This document shows positions 1 to 6,334 of a stretch of 9,798 bases of DNA, piece by piece. Every line of letters begins with the position of its first letter. Positions within the stretch are counted from its first letter, which is position 1. The translations under genes were made by a program, and so were the position numbers. The notes below the pieces were generated by a model, which had not been told where the DNA came from, searched no databases, and saw only the letters and a program-made list of their open reading frames with translations. The stretch is from Actinomycetospora sp. (GTDB lineage Bacteria > Actinomycetota > Actinomycetes > Mycobacteriales > Pseudonocardiaceae), in assembly GCA_025925615.1 (NCBI GenBank), contig JAICLN010000136.1:1-9798 (forward strand), read 5' to 3'.

Positions 1-1
1 C

Positions 2-1801
2 GGCTGGACCGACGACGGGCACGTCGCCTTCGTCCACGACACCTACCGCGACGTGCTGCTCGCCGACCTCGACGAACCCCTGCGCCGCGCCCTGCACGGG
101 GCGTGCGCCTCGGTGCTGCGCCGCACCGGGGGTGTGGCGCCCGCCGTCGCGCGCCACACCGCCGACGCCGGGCGGGCCGACGCCGTCGAGGTGCTGCGCG
201 CCGCCGCGGCCGAACTGCGCCACGCCCCGGCCCAGGCCGCCGAACTGCTGACCGAGGCCGCGAGCCGGCTGCCCGAGGGCTCGCCGGACGCGGGAGCGGT
301 GGACGTCGAGCGGGTCACGGCGCTGGCCGGCTCGGGCCAGATCGACGCCGTGGAGCAGGTGGCCCGCCACCGGCTCGGCCTCTCCCAGGACCCCGCCGTG
401 CGCGCGACGCTGCTGCGCGTCCTGGTGTTCTGCCAGGTCAGCAGTGCCCGGATCGACGCCGCGCTCGGGCTGGTCGACGACGCCCTCACCCGGGTGAGGG
501 TGCCCGAGGCGCGGGCGGCGTTGGGCGACGTGCGGCGCTGGGCCGCGGTGCTCGGCGGGCGGGGGCGGCCCGACCCGCCGACGGAGCCCTCGCCGCGCGC
601 GAGCGGACTGGTGAGCGACGCGATCGAGCTCTACCTGCTGGCCCGCCCCGCCGAGGGGTACGCGCGGGCCCGGACCGCGGCCGCGCAGCGTGCGGACCAC
701 GACCCGCCGCCCTGGGCGAGCGGTCCGTCAACGCCGCTCTGGCCGGTCTTCCTCCTGGCGGTCGCGGAGGGCCCGGCGCCGGCCCGGGAGCTCCACGAGG
801 CCGTCCGGCGGGCGAGCCGGGACCAGGGGAACTCCTGGATGTCGCCCTACCACTCCGCGATGGCCGCGGGCCTCCTGCACGCCGAGGGCGCCTGGGACGA
901 CGCGATCGCGGAGGCCGAGACCGGGCTCGACGCGGCCCGGCTCACCGGTACCGCGTGGACCTCGCGCCTGACCGCCACGCTCGCCCGCCTGCGTGTCGAG
1001 CGGGGCGACCTCGACGCGGCCGCGGAGGTCATCGGCGCCTGGCGGGCGCTCGACGCCCCGGAGCAGTTCGGGGTGCCGGTGGTCGAGCTGGCCGAGGCGC
1101 TGCTCCTCGACGCCCGGGGCCGGTCGGCCGAGGCCGCCGCGCTCGCGGACCGGGCGTGGGCCGGCGCCCTCGACAGCGGCCGGATCGTGTGGCCGCTCGT
1201 CGCGGGGGTGGACACGCTGCGCCTGGCGCAGGTTGTCGGGGACACCGACCTCGCGGCCCGGGTCGCCCGGGACACCGCGACCGTGCCGCTCGACCAGGCC
1301 CGCGCGCTCGCCCCGGTCGCCCGCCTGACCCTCGCCCTCGCCGGACGCGACCTGCCGGGCGCCTGCGCCGCCGTCGAGGAGATGGCGACGCTGGGCGAGG
1401 TCGCCGACGAGCTCACCGGCCGGGCGGAGGCGGCCTGCCTCGCGGCCGACCTCGGTGCCCTCGACGAGGCACGCACCCTCGGCGCCCGGGCGACCGCCCT
1501 GGCCTCCTCGCTCGGGGCGGTGACCGTGGAGCGCCGGCTGGCCGCCCGACTGCGAGATCGGGGCCTGCGCCTCGGAGCCCGTGGCCGGCGCAGCCGCCCG
1601 AGCACCGGCTGGGAGAGCCTCACGCCGACCGAGCGGCAGATCGCCGAGCTGGTCGGGGCCGGGATGACGAGCCCGCAGGTCGGGGCCCGACTGTTCATCT
1701 CGCCGCGCACCGTGCAGACCCACATCTCTCACGTCCTGCGCAAGCTCGAGCTGCGCTCCCGCGTGGAGCTGGCGGCAGAGCTGTCCCGACGCCGGGGGTG
1801 A
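2..1801 (+). CDS. LuxR-family transcriptional regulator, large ATP-binding (LAL/MalT-like) type, 5' partial
   Basis: The frame is open from base 2, so the window begins inside the gene; a GTG at 53 is internal, not a believable start. About 599 residues are visible, ending at TGA. The first residues (VAFVHDTYRDVLLADL) resemble the helical segment that follows the AAA/NB-ARC ATPase in large LuxR regulators, where an F-x-H-D-x-x-R-x-x-L pattern is common. The middle is almost wholly alpha-helical, Ala/Leu/Arg-rich and TPR-like. The last 65 or so residues form a LuxR/GerE helix-turn-helix: LTPTERQIAELVGAGM, then SPQVGARLFISPRTVQTH with the recognition helix, then LRKLELRSRVEL. Such proteins are cytoplasmic activators controlled by ATP and a ligand. 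Its target is unknown, and it need not control the aromatic operon. The ATPase P-loop lies outside the window, so the LAL assignment is inferred from the C-terminal half. Confidence 0.85.
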   Translation, partial: GWTDDGHVAFVHDTYRDVLLADLDEPLRRALHGACASVLRRTGGVAPAVARHTADAGRADAVEVLRAAAAELRHAPAQAAELLTEAASRLPEGSPDAGAVDVERVTALAGSGQIDAVEQVARHRLGLSQDPAVRATLLRVLVFCQVSSARIDAALGLVDDALTRVRVPEARAALGDVRRWAAVLGGRGRPDPPTEPSPRASGLVSDAIELYLLARPAEGYARARTAAAQRADHDPPPWASGPSTPLWPVFLLAVAEGPAPARELHEAVRRASRDQGNSWMSPYHSAMAAGLLHAEGAWDDAIAEAETGLDAARLTGTAWTSRLTATLARLRVERGDLDAAAEVIGAWRALDAPEQFGVPVVELAEALLLDARGRSAEAAALADRAWAGALDSGRIVWPLVAGVDTLRLAQVVGDTDLAARVARDTATVPLDQARALAPVARLTLALAGRDLPGACAAVEEMATLGEVADELTGRAEAACLAADLGALDEARTLGARATALASSLGAVTVERRLAARLRDRGLRLGARGRRSRPSTGWESLTPTERQIAELVGAGMTSPQVGARLFISPRTVQTHISHVLRKLELRSRVELAAELSRRRG

Positions 1802-1804
1802 CGA

Positions 1805-1835
1805 CGTCAGCGAGCGGCGGGATCAGGCGCTGACG
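1805..1835. terminator. Possible bidirectional terminator between convergent genes
   Basis: A perfect 8-bp inverted repeat (cgtcagcg at 1805-1812, cgctgacg at 1828-1835) encloses a 15-base loop. It starts just after the stop of the LuxR-type gene and overlaps the last codons of the convergent membrane-protein gene. There is no T-tract, which is usual for GC-rich actinobacterial terminators. The long loop and short stem make this a weak call. Confidence 0.35.
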
Positions 1836-2377
1836 GAGCGGTCGGGCGCCTCGTGCGCCCCGCCGGCGGTCACCGGGGTGGCGGGCCGGCTGTAGAAGCC
1901 GAGACGGCGGGCGACGACGACGGCGACGATGGAGACCGTGGGGATCAGGAAGTCGGCCGGCAGGGCCCACACGTTGTCGGGCGCGAGGTTGCCGTGGGCG
2001 ACGAGCTGCATGATGTGTCCGATCCCGTCACCGAAGAAGGAGATCGTCAGGCCCGCGAGCAGCGCGTCGGTCCAGCCGCCGCGGAAGCGCCGCATCGCGC
2101 ACAGGACACCGAGGACGCCGAACGCGATGTCGGCCCAGCCGACCTCCCACTGGAACATCGACGGCGCGTAGCCGATCTGGTCGGCGATCGAGGTCGACGT
2201 CGGCCCGACGTGGAAGACCCCGCCCCAGATCGACCAGACCCCGAAGCCCACCACGAACCACAGGGCGGCCAGTTCGGCGACCCGGCCCTTTGTGTGCCGG
2301 AACCGGGACCGGTCGAACCCGATGTGCAGGCCCATGCCGAGCAGGACGACGACCCACTGGAAGAGGAAGTACCCCAT
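1823..2377 (-). CDS. Integral membrane protein, DUF6790-like
   Basis: This 184-residue protein has about five hydrophobic segments, roughly at residues 3-20, 34-55, 82-96, 104-126 and 139-158, followed by a short polar tail. It has no signal peptide separate from the first helix. Polar residues sit in or beside the helices (H18, E78, D118, H121, D142) together with two loop Asn (N130, N135). The FQWEVGWADIAFG stretch and the later GDGIGH motif recall the DUF6790 family of small bacterial membrane proteins, whose function is unknown to me. The ATG is supported by AGGAG with a 5-nt spacer. The gene stands alone, convergent with the LuxR-type gene and separated from the operon upstream by a strong hairpin. 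Its leader contains an unusual palindrome next to the Shine-Dalgarno sequence. Family name is from memory; membrane topology is seen directly. Confidence 0.75.
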   Translation of the reverse strand: MGYFLFQWVVVLLGMGLHIGFDRSRFRHTKGRVAELAALWFVVGFGVWSIWGGVFHVGPTSTSIADQIGYAPSMFQWEVGWADIAFGVLGVLCAMRRFRGGWTDALLAGLTISFFGDGIGHIMQLVAHGNLAPDNVWALPADFLIPTVSIVAVVVARRLGFYSRPATPVTAGGAHEAPDRSVSA

Positions 2378-2386
2378 GACTACTCC

Positions 2387-2423
2387 TGGTGTCCGGTCGT
2401 CCCGTGCGGACGAGCTGACACCA
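2387..2423 (-). promoter_or_regulatory. Imperfect palindrome / RNA stem-loop next to the RBS of the DUF6790-like gene
   Basis: On the plus strand the outer arms tggtgtc (2387-2393) and gacacca (2417-2423) are exact reverse complements. So are the inner arms tcgtcc (2397-2402) and ggacga (2408-2413). They are separated by symmetric 3-base internal loops and a 5-base apex. In the mRNA the 3' arm runs directly into the AGGAG Shine-Dalgarno of the membrane-protein gene. It could therefore occlude the ribosome site, or act in DNA as a repressor operator. The structure is seen; the role is inferred. Confidence 0.5.
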
Positions 2424-2434
2424 AGGTTCTGCGA

Positions 2435-2491
2435 TCAGAGCTGCGGAAACATCGGCCACTTCACGTAGATGTCGCGCAGCGTGTACGTCAT
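2435..2491 (-). CDS. Possible small leader ORF of 18 codons upstream of the DUF6790-like gene
   Basis: An ATG-to-TGA reading frame of 18 codons lies 57 bases upstream of the membrane-protein start. It encodes a small peptide rich in aromatic and hydrophobic residues (begins MTYTLRDIY, ends WPMFPQL). Seventeen of its 18 sense codons end in G or C. No Shine-Dalgarno is visible: AGG directly abuts the ATG. Translation would thus need a leaderless or near-leaderless transcript. The same frame is open far upstream, so codon bias alone is weak support. It may be a leader peptide linked to the stem-loop at 2387-2423, or chance. I do not recognise the sequence. Confidence 0.2.
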   Translation of the reverse strand: MTYTLRDIYVKWPMFPQL

Positions 2492-2521
2492 CCTGGTCCG
2501 AATCGGTGACGACCTGCTCAG

Positions 2522-2560
2522 GCCGACGGCCCCCGATCGGCGAGATCGGGGGCCGTCGGC
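2522..2560 (-). terminator. Strong hairpin terminator after the paralogous two-gene operon
   Basis: A perfect 17-bp stem (2522-2538 pairing with 2544-2560) encloses a 5-base loop. It starts 8 bases beyond the TAG stop of the gene ending at 2569. There is no T-tract on either side, so it fits the GC-rich, U-tract-poor terminators common in actinobacteria. It also insulates the membrane-protein gene downstream. Confidence 0.8.
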
Positions 2561-2568
2561 GTGACGAA

Positions 2569-3078
2569 CTACAGCGAGAGCAGCCGGTCGAAGAACTCCC
2601 GGTAGCGGCGCAGCGCCTGGCGCAGCTCCTCGGTGCCCGGCTCGGTGTTCCCGCTCCACTCCGCCTCGAGCTCGGAGCGCTGGTCGCGGAACACGCGGCT
2701 GACCTCGTCGAGCACCTCGCCGACGAGCTGGTCGGCCTCGGTCACCGCCTGCCGGGGCTCGTCGACGAAGGCGGCCTGGACCTCCTGCCATCGCCCGCGG
2801 AGCCGCTCGGACGCCGACGGCTCGAGGACGCTGACGCCATCCGATCCCGGTGCGTCGTGGTCGTGCTGACCGGGCTGGTCGCCGTGCTGGCGGGTGTACC
2901 GACCCGGCCCGTCGTCCGGGCGGCCCGCGTCGTCGCGAGGTCCCCTGTCGTCGCGCGGGCCCCCGACGTGACGATCCGCGTCGCCGCGCAGGCCCTCGTC
3001 GCGCAGGCCCCCGTCGCGCAGGCCCTCGTCGCGCAGGCCTCCGTCGTGACGCCCCTCGCCCGTCGTCTCCGTGCTCAC
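2569..3078 (-). CDS. Hypothetical soluble protein, paralogue of the anchored protein encoded upstream
   Basis: This 169-residue protein has a GTG start overlapping the upstream stop as GTGA; GGGAG lies 6 nt before it. Residues 1-85 look disordered: Gly, Arg and Asp dominate and a G-L-R-D-[E/G] pentapeptide repeats near the N-terminus. Residues about 89-169 form a helical domain (ERLRGRWQEVQAAFVDEP, then AVTEADQLVGEVL, then GTEELRQALRRYREFFDRLL). This matches, stretch by stretch, residues about 77-172 of the neighbouring protein, but lacks the segment between about 110 and 153 that in the neighbour carries RGYPVED and HPRVVE. There is no membrane segment or signal peptide. The overlap implies translational coupling, and the two proteins may form a complex through their related domains. 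Function is unknown; I recognise the core only as one common in actinobacterial hypothetical proteins. Confidence 0.8.
   Translation of the reverse strand: MSTETTGEGRHDGGLRDEGLRDGGLRDEGLRGDADRHVGGPRDDRGPRDDAGRPDDGPGRYTRQHGDQPGQHDHDAPGSDGVSVLEPSASERLRGRWQEVQAAFVDEPRQAVTEADQLVGEVLDEVSRVFRDQRSELEAEWSGNTEPGTEELRQALRRYREFFDRLLSL
2986..3045 (-). repeat. In-frame tandem repeat, 4 x 15 bp
   Basis: Four consecutive 15-base units of the form gcgcaggccctcgtc differ at one or two positions (units start at 2986, 3001, 3016 and 3031). In the protein on the minus strand they give the pentapeptide G-L-R-D-[E/G] repeated in residues 14-31 of the soluble paralogue. The unit is a multiple of three, so copy-number change would keep the frame. 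Confidence 0.9.
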
Positions 3079-3896
3079 CGTCGGCTCCCGTCGTGGTCGT
3101 GTGCCCCGCCGGCCGACGGTCCGTCGGCCTCGCGCTCCTGCCGCGGCGCGGCGTCGCGGTGGTCCCCGCGCGGCTCGTCCCTACGCCGGTCGTCGTCCCT
3201 ACGCCGGTCGTCGTCCCTACGCCGGTCGTCGTCCCGGAAGCGGGCCTCATCGTCACGACGACGACGGCCGTCGTCGTCACCGCGGCGCGCCTCGTCGTCG
3301 CGGTGACGGCCGTCCCCGCGGGACCCGACGTCATGACCCCGCCCGCCGTCGCGACCACCCCGGTCGTCGCCCTCGTCGAGCAGGGCGTCGACCAGGCTGC
3401 GGTACGACGTGACCGCACCGCGGAGGTCCTCGGTACCGGCGCTGCCGTTGCGGTGCGCGTCCCGTACGTGGCGCGCGTCGCGGTAGCTCTCGACCACGCG
3501 CGGGTGCTCGACCGAGATGTCGTCGGCCCGCCGGTCGTAGTCCTCCACCGGGTAGCCGCGCTCGCGCATGATCGTCGTGACCAGGGAGTCCGCCTTCTCG
3601 ACGGCACCGCCCGGGTCGTCGACGAACTCCCCCTGTACCTGTTTCCAGTCCCCGCGGAAGCGCTCGCGGGTCTGCGGATCGAGCGGGCGCAGGTCGAGCT
3701 CGTCGTGGCGCTTGCGGCGCTCGGCGAGCTCCTTCTCGGCCTCGCTCTTGGAGCCCGATCGCTCGACCGCGCGGTCGTACTCCGGCCCGAACTGCTCCTC
3801 CAGCTGCTCGGAGCGCTTGCGCCTCGCGAGCGCGAGGGCGCCACCGGCGAGCGCCAGGATGACGACCACCACGATGACGACGATGACCACGGTCAT
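3075..3896 (-). CDS. Membrane-anchored protein with Arg/Asp-rich tail (uncharacterised actinobacterial family)
   Basis: This 273-residue protein starts at the ATG preceded by GGAGGG with a 6-nt spacer. A longer frame reaches 4016 but would bury the N-terminal anchor and has no better ribosome site. Residues 2-24 are one hydrophobic helix rich in Val/Ile, followed by RRKR, so the protein is a single-pass anchor with the bulk probably cytoplasmic by the positive-inside rule. Residues 32-70 are charged and coiled-coil-like (EQFGPEYDRAVE, then AEKELAERRKRHDELDLRPL). Residues 77-172 are the core helical domain with QGEFVDDP, RGYPVED, HPRVVESYR and GTEDLR. Residues 175-273 are a disordered Arg/Asp/Gly-rich tail that includes three RRRDDD repeats. 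I recall similar anchored proteins in many actinobacteria, none with a known role. It is the first gene of a pair with the paralogue that overlaps its stop. Confidence 0.85.
   Translation of the reverse strand: MTVVIVVIVVVVILALAGGALALARRKRSEQLEEQFGPEYDRAVERSGSKSEAEKELAERRKRHDELDLRPLDPQTRERFRGDWKQVQGEFVDDPGGAVEKADSLVTTIMRERGYPVEDYDRRADDISVEHPRVVESYRDARHVRDAHRNGSAGTEDLRGAVTSYRSLVDALLDEGDDRGGRDGGRGHDVGSRGDGRHRDDEARRGDDDGRRRRDDEARFRDDDRRRDDDRRRDDDRRRDEPRGDHRDAAPRQEREADGPSAGGAHDHDGSRR
3181..3234 (-). repeat. In-frame tandem repeat, 3 x 18 bp
   Basis: Three identical 18-base units (ctacgccggtcgtcgtcc, starting at 3181, 3199 and 3217) encode an RRRDDD hexapeptide on the minus strand within residues 221-240 of the anchored protein. 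Identity at the DNA level, including synonymous positions, suggests recent expansion rather than selection on the protein sequence alone. Confidence 0.9.
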
Positions 3897-3902
3897 GACG
3901 GA

Positions 3903-3908
3903 CCCTCC
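3903..3908 (-). promoter_or_regulatory. Shine-Dalgarno site deciding the start of the anchored protein
   Basis: GGAGGG on the minus strand lies 6 nt before the ATG at 3896. It places the start directly before the hydrophobic anchor instead of 40 codons upstream. Confidence 0.8.
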
Positions 3909-4029
3909 GTCGGGCACTGATCCATGCCCAGAGCGTCGTCCTGCGTACGGCCCGTAGCAATCGGCCGAGGAGGGGTATGTGTACTGCGTCACACGGCCCT
4001 GTGTTGATCTCCGCAAACCTCGTGCGCCG

Positions 4030-4045
4030 AGCGGTCTGGACCGCT
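4030..4045 (-). terminator. Possible weak terminator after the aromatic operon
   Basis: Seven-base arms agcggtc and gaccgct flank two bases; as RNA this would fold as a 6-bp stem with a 4-base loop. It lies 20 bases beyond the stop of the last gene of the six-gene operon. There is no T-tract. Position is suggestive but the stem is short. Confidence 0.35.
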
Positions 4046-4065
4046 TCAGAGCCCGAGACCGAGCC

Positions 4066-5088
4066 TCAGCCCTGCTCGGCGCGCAGGGTCGCCGCAGCGT
4101 GCGCCATGGCCGCCATCTTGCCCTCTGCGGCCTCGCGCGGCAGGTACTTCATCCCACAGTCGGTGGCGATGACGATCCGCTCCGGCGGCAGCCGGTCGTA
4201 GGCGCGGCGCACCCGGGCAGCCACCGTGTCGGCGGACTCGACGGCCGGGTCCGAGAGGTCGATGACGCCGAGGATGATCGTCTTCTCGGTGAGGTCGGAG
4301 AGCACCCCGAGGTCGAGGCCGGACTGCGCGGTCTCGATGCTGACCTGGTCGACCGGCGAGCCCGCGAGCTCGGGCAGGAACGAGTAGCCCTCGGGGCGCT
4401 CGTGGATGATCGCCGCGTAGCCGAAGCAGACGTGCACGGCCGTCGTGCCGGTGACGCCGTCGAGGGCGGCGTTCAGGGCGGCGAGCCCGTACTGGCGGGC
4501 CGCGTCGGGCCGGGCCTGCATGTACGGCTCGTCGATCTGGACGATGTCCGCGCCGGCCGCGTGCAGGTCCTGGATCTCGGCGTTGACGGCGGCCGCGTAG
4601 TCCATCGCCGCGGCCTCGGCGTCGGGGTAGTGGTCGTTCTGGGCCTGCTGGGACATGGTGAACGGCCCGGGCACGGTCATCTTGATGGTGCGGTCGGTGT
4701 GCGCGCGCAGGAACTCGAGGTCGCGGACCTGGACCGGCTGCGGGCGGCGGATCGGGCCGGTGATGCGCGGGACCGGGTTGGGGTGCCCGGACCGGTCGAG
4801 CGCGGTGCCGGGGTTGTCGACGTCGACGCCCTCGAGCGCCGTGGCGAAGTGGTTCGAGTAGCTCTCCCGGCGCATCTCGCCGTCGGTGAGGATGTCGATC
4901 CCGGCGCGTTCCTGGGCCCGGATCGCCAGCTGGGTCGCGTCGTCCTGGGCCTGCTCGAGCAGCTCCGGATCAACCCGCCACAGCTCCTTCGCGCGGACCC
5001 GCGGCGGGAACCGCCCGGCGAGCTTGGCGCGGTCGATGAGCCAGTCGGGCTGGGCGTAGCTCCCGACGAGGGACGTGGGCAGCAGCAT
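4066..5088 (-). CDS. Cobalamin-independent methionine synthase (MetE C-terminal)-like methyltransferase
   Basis: This 340-residue protein corresponds to the catalytic C-terminal barrel of MetE only; the N-terminal half of classical MetE (about 750 residues) is absent. The zinc site appears complete: H219-x-C221 in HVCFGY, E252 in SIETAQSGLDL and C311 in ATDCGMKY match the His, Cys, Glu, Cys set of MetE. QIDEP (D186) and LTDGE (D69-E71) match other conserved family positions. MetE family enzymes activate a thiol on zinc and alkylate it. Known relatives include core MetE proteins and epoxyalkane:coenzyme M transferase, so the acceptor and donor here are uncertain. It is the last gene of the aromatic operon, which suggests handling of methyl groups from a methoxylated substrate. 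I chose the ATG at 5088, preceded by GAGGA at 5 nt. A GTG at 5100 overlapping the LigA-like stop (344 residues) is the alternative. Confidence 0.85.
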   Translation of the reverse strand: MLLPTSLVGSYAQPDWLIDRAKLAGRFPPRVRAKELWRVDPELLEQAQDDATQLAIRAQERAGIDILTDGEMRRESYSNHFATALEGVDVDNPGTALDRSGHPNPVPRITGPIRRPQPVQVRDLEFLRAHTDRTIKMTVPGPFTMSQQAQNDHYPDAEAAAMDYAAAVNAEIQDLHAAGADIVQIDEPYMQARPDAARQYGLAALNAALDGVTGTTAVHVCFGYAAIIHERPEGYSFLPELAGSPVDQVSIETAQSGLDLGVLSDLTEKTIILGVIDLSDPAVESADTVAARVRRAYDRLPPERIVIATDCGMKYLPREAAEGKMAAMAHAAATLRAEQG

Positions 5089-5093
5089 CGGTG

Positions 5094-5098
5094 TCCTC
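5094..5098 (-). promoter_or_regulatory. Shine-Dalgarno site favouring the ATG start of the MetE-like gene
   Basis: GAGGA on the minus strand lies 5 nt before the ATG at 5088 and sits across the stop codon of the LigA-like gene. The alternative GTG at 5100 has no comparable site, so the ATG is preferred. Confidence 0.55.
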
Positions 5099-5456
5099 AC
5101 GTGGAGATGTCGGGGTAGGGCAGCGTGATGTGCTCCATCGCCCGCGCGTAGGCGAGCTGGTACTCCAGCGGACCGTGGTCACGCTCGAACAGGGCTATGA
5201 AGAGCGTCAGTGTGAGGAACGGGTGCGCCCCCATCTCGAAGAGCCGGACGTGGTCGTGGGCCGCCAGTGCCGTCCGCTCCTCGGCGCTGAGGGCCTGCCA
5301 CGTCGAGTCCTCGGCGCCGTGGCAGTTGAGCAGCTTGTTCGCGTACTCCCGCTCCCAGCGCTCGACGGTGCCGGCCGGATCGGTCCGGTAGGCCTCGACC
5401 AGTTCGGGATCGCGGTCCACGGTGAAGAGGAACTTGTCCAGCAGGTACTTGCTCAC
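5097..5456 (-). CDS. LigA-like small subunit of a class III extradiol ring-cleavage dioxygenase
   Basis: This 119-residue soluble helical protein has a GTG start that overlaps the LigB-like stop as GTGA, so the two are probably translated together. The segment from about 35 to 90 resembles the LigA (protocatechuate 4,5-dioxygenase alpha chain) fold: WEREYANKLLNCHGAED, then LSAEERTALAAHDHVRLFEMGAHPFL. In characterised enzymes this subunit helps close the active site of the LigB catalytic subunit and has no metal of its own. It is shorter than the SYK-6 LigA (about 139 residues). The frame is open upstream inside the LigB-like gene, but the natural start is this GTG because the family N-terminus begins just before the YLLDKFLF segment. 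Gene order here is B then A, the reverse of the classical ligAB arrangement. The assignment rests on pattern similarity plus the neighbouring LigB-like gene. Confidence 0.8.
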   Translation of the reverse strand: MSKYLLDKFLFTVDRDPELVEAYRTDPAGTVERWEREYANKLLNCHGAEDSTWQALSAEERTALAAHDHVRLFEMGAHPFLTLTLFIALFERDHGPLEYQLAYARAMEHITLPYPDIST

Positions 5457-6334
5457 GGTGCCGCCATCCCGGTCGAGTCGAGCCCCTGTGGATACCAGGT
5501 GAAATAGGCCTCCATCGTGTGGAAGAGGTCGAGGGAATCGACGTGGTCGGCTTTCTTCCCCTCCCCCGCGACACCCATCATGAGCATGAAGTCCATGAAC
5601 CCGTGGGTGGCGTTGCCCGGGGAGTGGAGGCTGTCCAGCGTCACCTCGGCGAGGCACCCCTCGAGGTCGCCCGAGGCGATCCACTCGACGGCGCGGCGGT
5701 CGAACTCCGGATCGGGTCCGTGCGGCCCGAACTGGCGCGGCCCGCCGAGCTCCAACGACAGGTGCCCGGTGCCGATCACCGCGACGCGCTGGTCACTGGG
5801 CCACGACTCCACCAGCTCGCGGATCGTGCGCCCGAGCTGCACGAACCGTTTCGGCTGCGGCAACGGCGGCGCGAAGATGTTCGTGTAGATCGGCACGATC
5901 GGCAGGTCGGCCTCGGGACGCAACGTGATGATCGGGCACGTGATCGAGTGGTCGATCCGCAGTTCGTTGGAGAACGCGAGGTCGAACCCGGCGTCGAGAC
6001 CCTCGCGCAGGATGTACGACGACAGGTCCTCCTGACCCTGCAAGCGCATCCGCGGCAGGCCGAATTCGCGTTCCTCGTTGTACCAGTTGGCGTCGTAGAC
6101 CGGTGCCTTCCCGACAAGGAACTGCGGCATGTTGTCCAGCCAGAGTTGGTGGAAATGGTCCGAGCCGACCATGACAAGGACGTCGGGTTGCGCCCGCGTC
6201 AACGTCTCGCGGAAGGTCTCGATCTTCGACACCCATTCGTCCGCGAACGGCGGGCGGTCCGCGCCGGTCGACGTCGAGGCCCGGTAGTAGAACGGGTGGT
6301 GGGTGGACGCGATGACCGCGACGAGCTCAGCCAT
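5453..6334 (-). CDS. LigB-like class III extradiol ring-cleavage dioxygenase, catalytic subunit
   Basis: This 293-residue protein starts at an ATG with a GGAG site 6 nt upstream; an in-frame start 10 codons earlier is less likely. The LigB fold is suggested by the N-terminal strand ending in STHHP (H12/H13) and by VMVGSDHFH (H60), matching the two iron-ligand histidines of LigB near 12 and 61. VAVIGTGHLSLELGG (H191) occupies the place of the family GGLSH motif that carries the catalytic histidine. GNATHGFMDFML (H244) lies where LigB has its ligand Glu242, and no glutamate is obvious there. Class III enzymes open catecholic rings beside the hydroxyls using Fe(II) and O2; protocatechuate and gallate are typical LigAB substrates. 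The LigA-like gene follows with a GTGA overlap, and the start overlaps the lyase-like gene by 8 bp. Substrate is unknown; the ligand changes mean even metal use should be tested. Confidence 0.8.
   Translation of the reverse strand: MAELVAVIASTHHPFYYRASTSTGADRPPFADEWVSKIETFRETLTRAQPDVLVMVGSDHFHQLWLDNMPQFLVGKAPVYDANWYNEEREFGLPRMRLQGQEDLSSYILREGLDAGFDLAFSNELRIDHSITCPIITLRPEADLPIVPIYTNIFAPPLPQPKRFVQLGRTIRELVESWPSDQRVAVIGTGHLSLELGGPRQFGPHGPDPEFDRRAVEWIASGDLEGCLAEVTLDSLHSPGNATHGFMDFMLMMGVAGEGKKADHVDSLDLFHTMEAYFTWYPQGLDSTGMAAP

Noticed and set aside
103..1833. Long second-frame ORFs over the LuxR-type gene and similar long antisense ORFs
   Set aside because: They consist of Arg/Gly/Pro/Ala-rich low-complexity translation typical of out-of-frame reading in high-GC DNA, while the regulator frame has clear domain motifs.
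2388..2411. gtccg...cggac half-sites as a relative of the 8347-8362 palindrome
   Set aside because: Only 5-base arms with an 11-base gap; the arrangement is better explained by the larger palindrome at 2387-2423.
2987..3234. CRISPR-like appearance of regularly repeated short units
   Set aside because: Units are contiguous without spacers and in frame with coding sequence, so they are protein-coding tandem repeats.
3979..4004. Alternating gtgt/acac half-sites upstream of the anchored-protein gene
   Set aside because: Arms are only 4 bases long and no -35/-10 pair of acceptable spacing could be found on either strand, so neither an operator nor a promoter is supported.
3897..4016. 40-residue N-terminal extension of the anchored membrane protein
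   Set aside because: It would place polar sequence before the hydrophobic anchor, and the ATG at 3896 has an excellent GGAGGG site.
3977..4201. Plus-strand 74-codon ORF whose ATG follows a GGAGGGG-like purine run
   Set aside because: The purine run is only a few bases from the ATG, most of the ORF is antisense to the MetE-like gene, and its protein shows no recognisable domain. It looks like a shadow frame.
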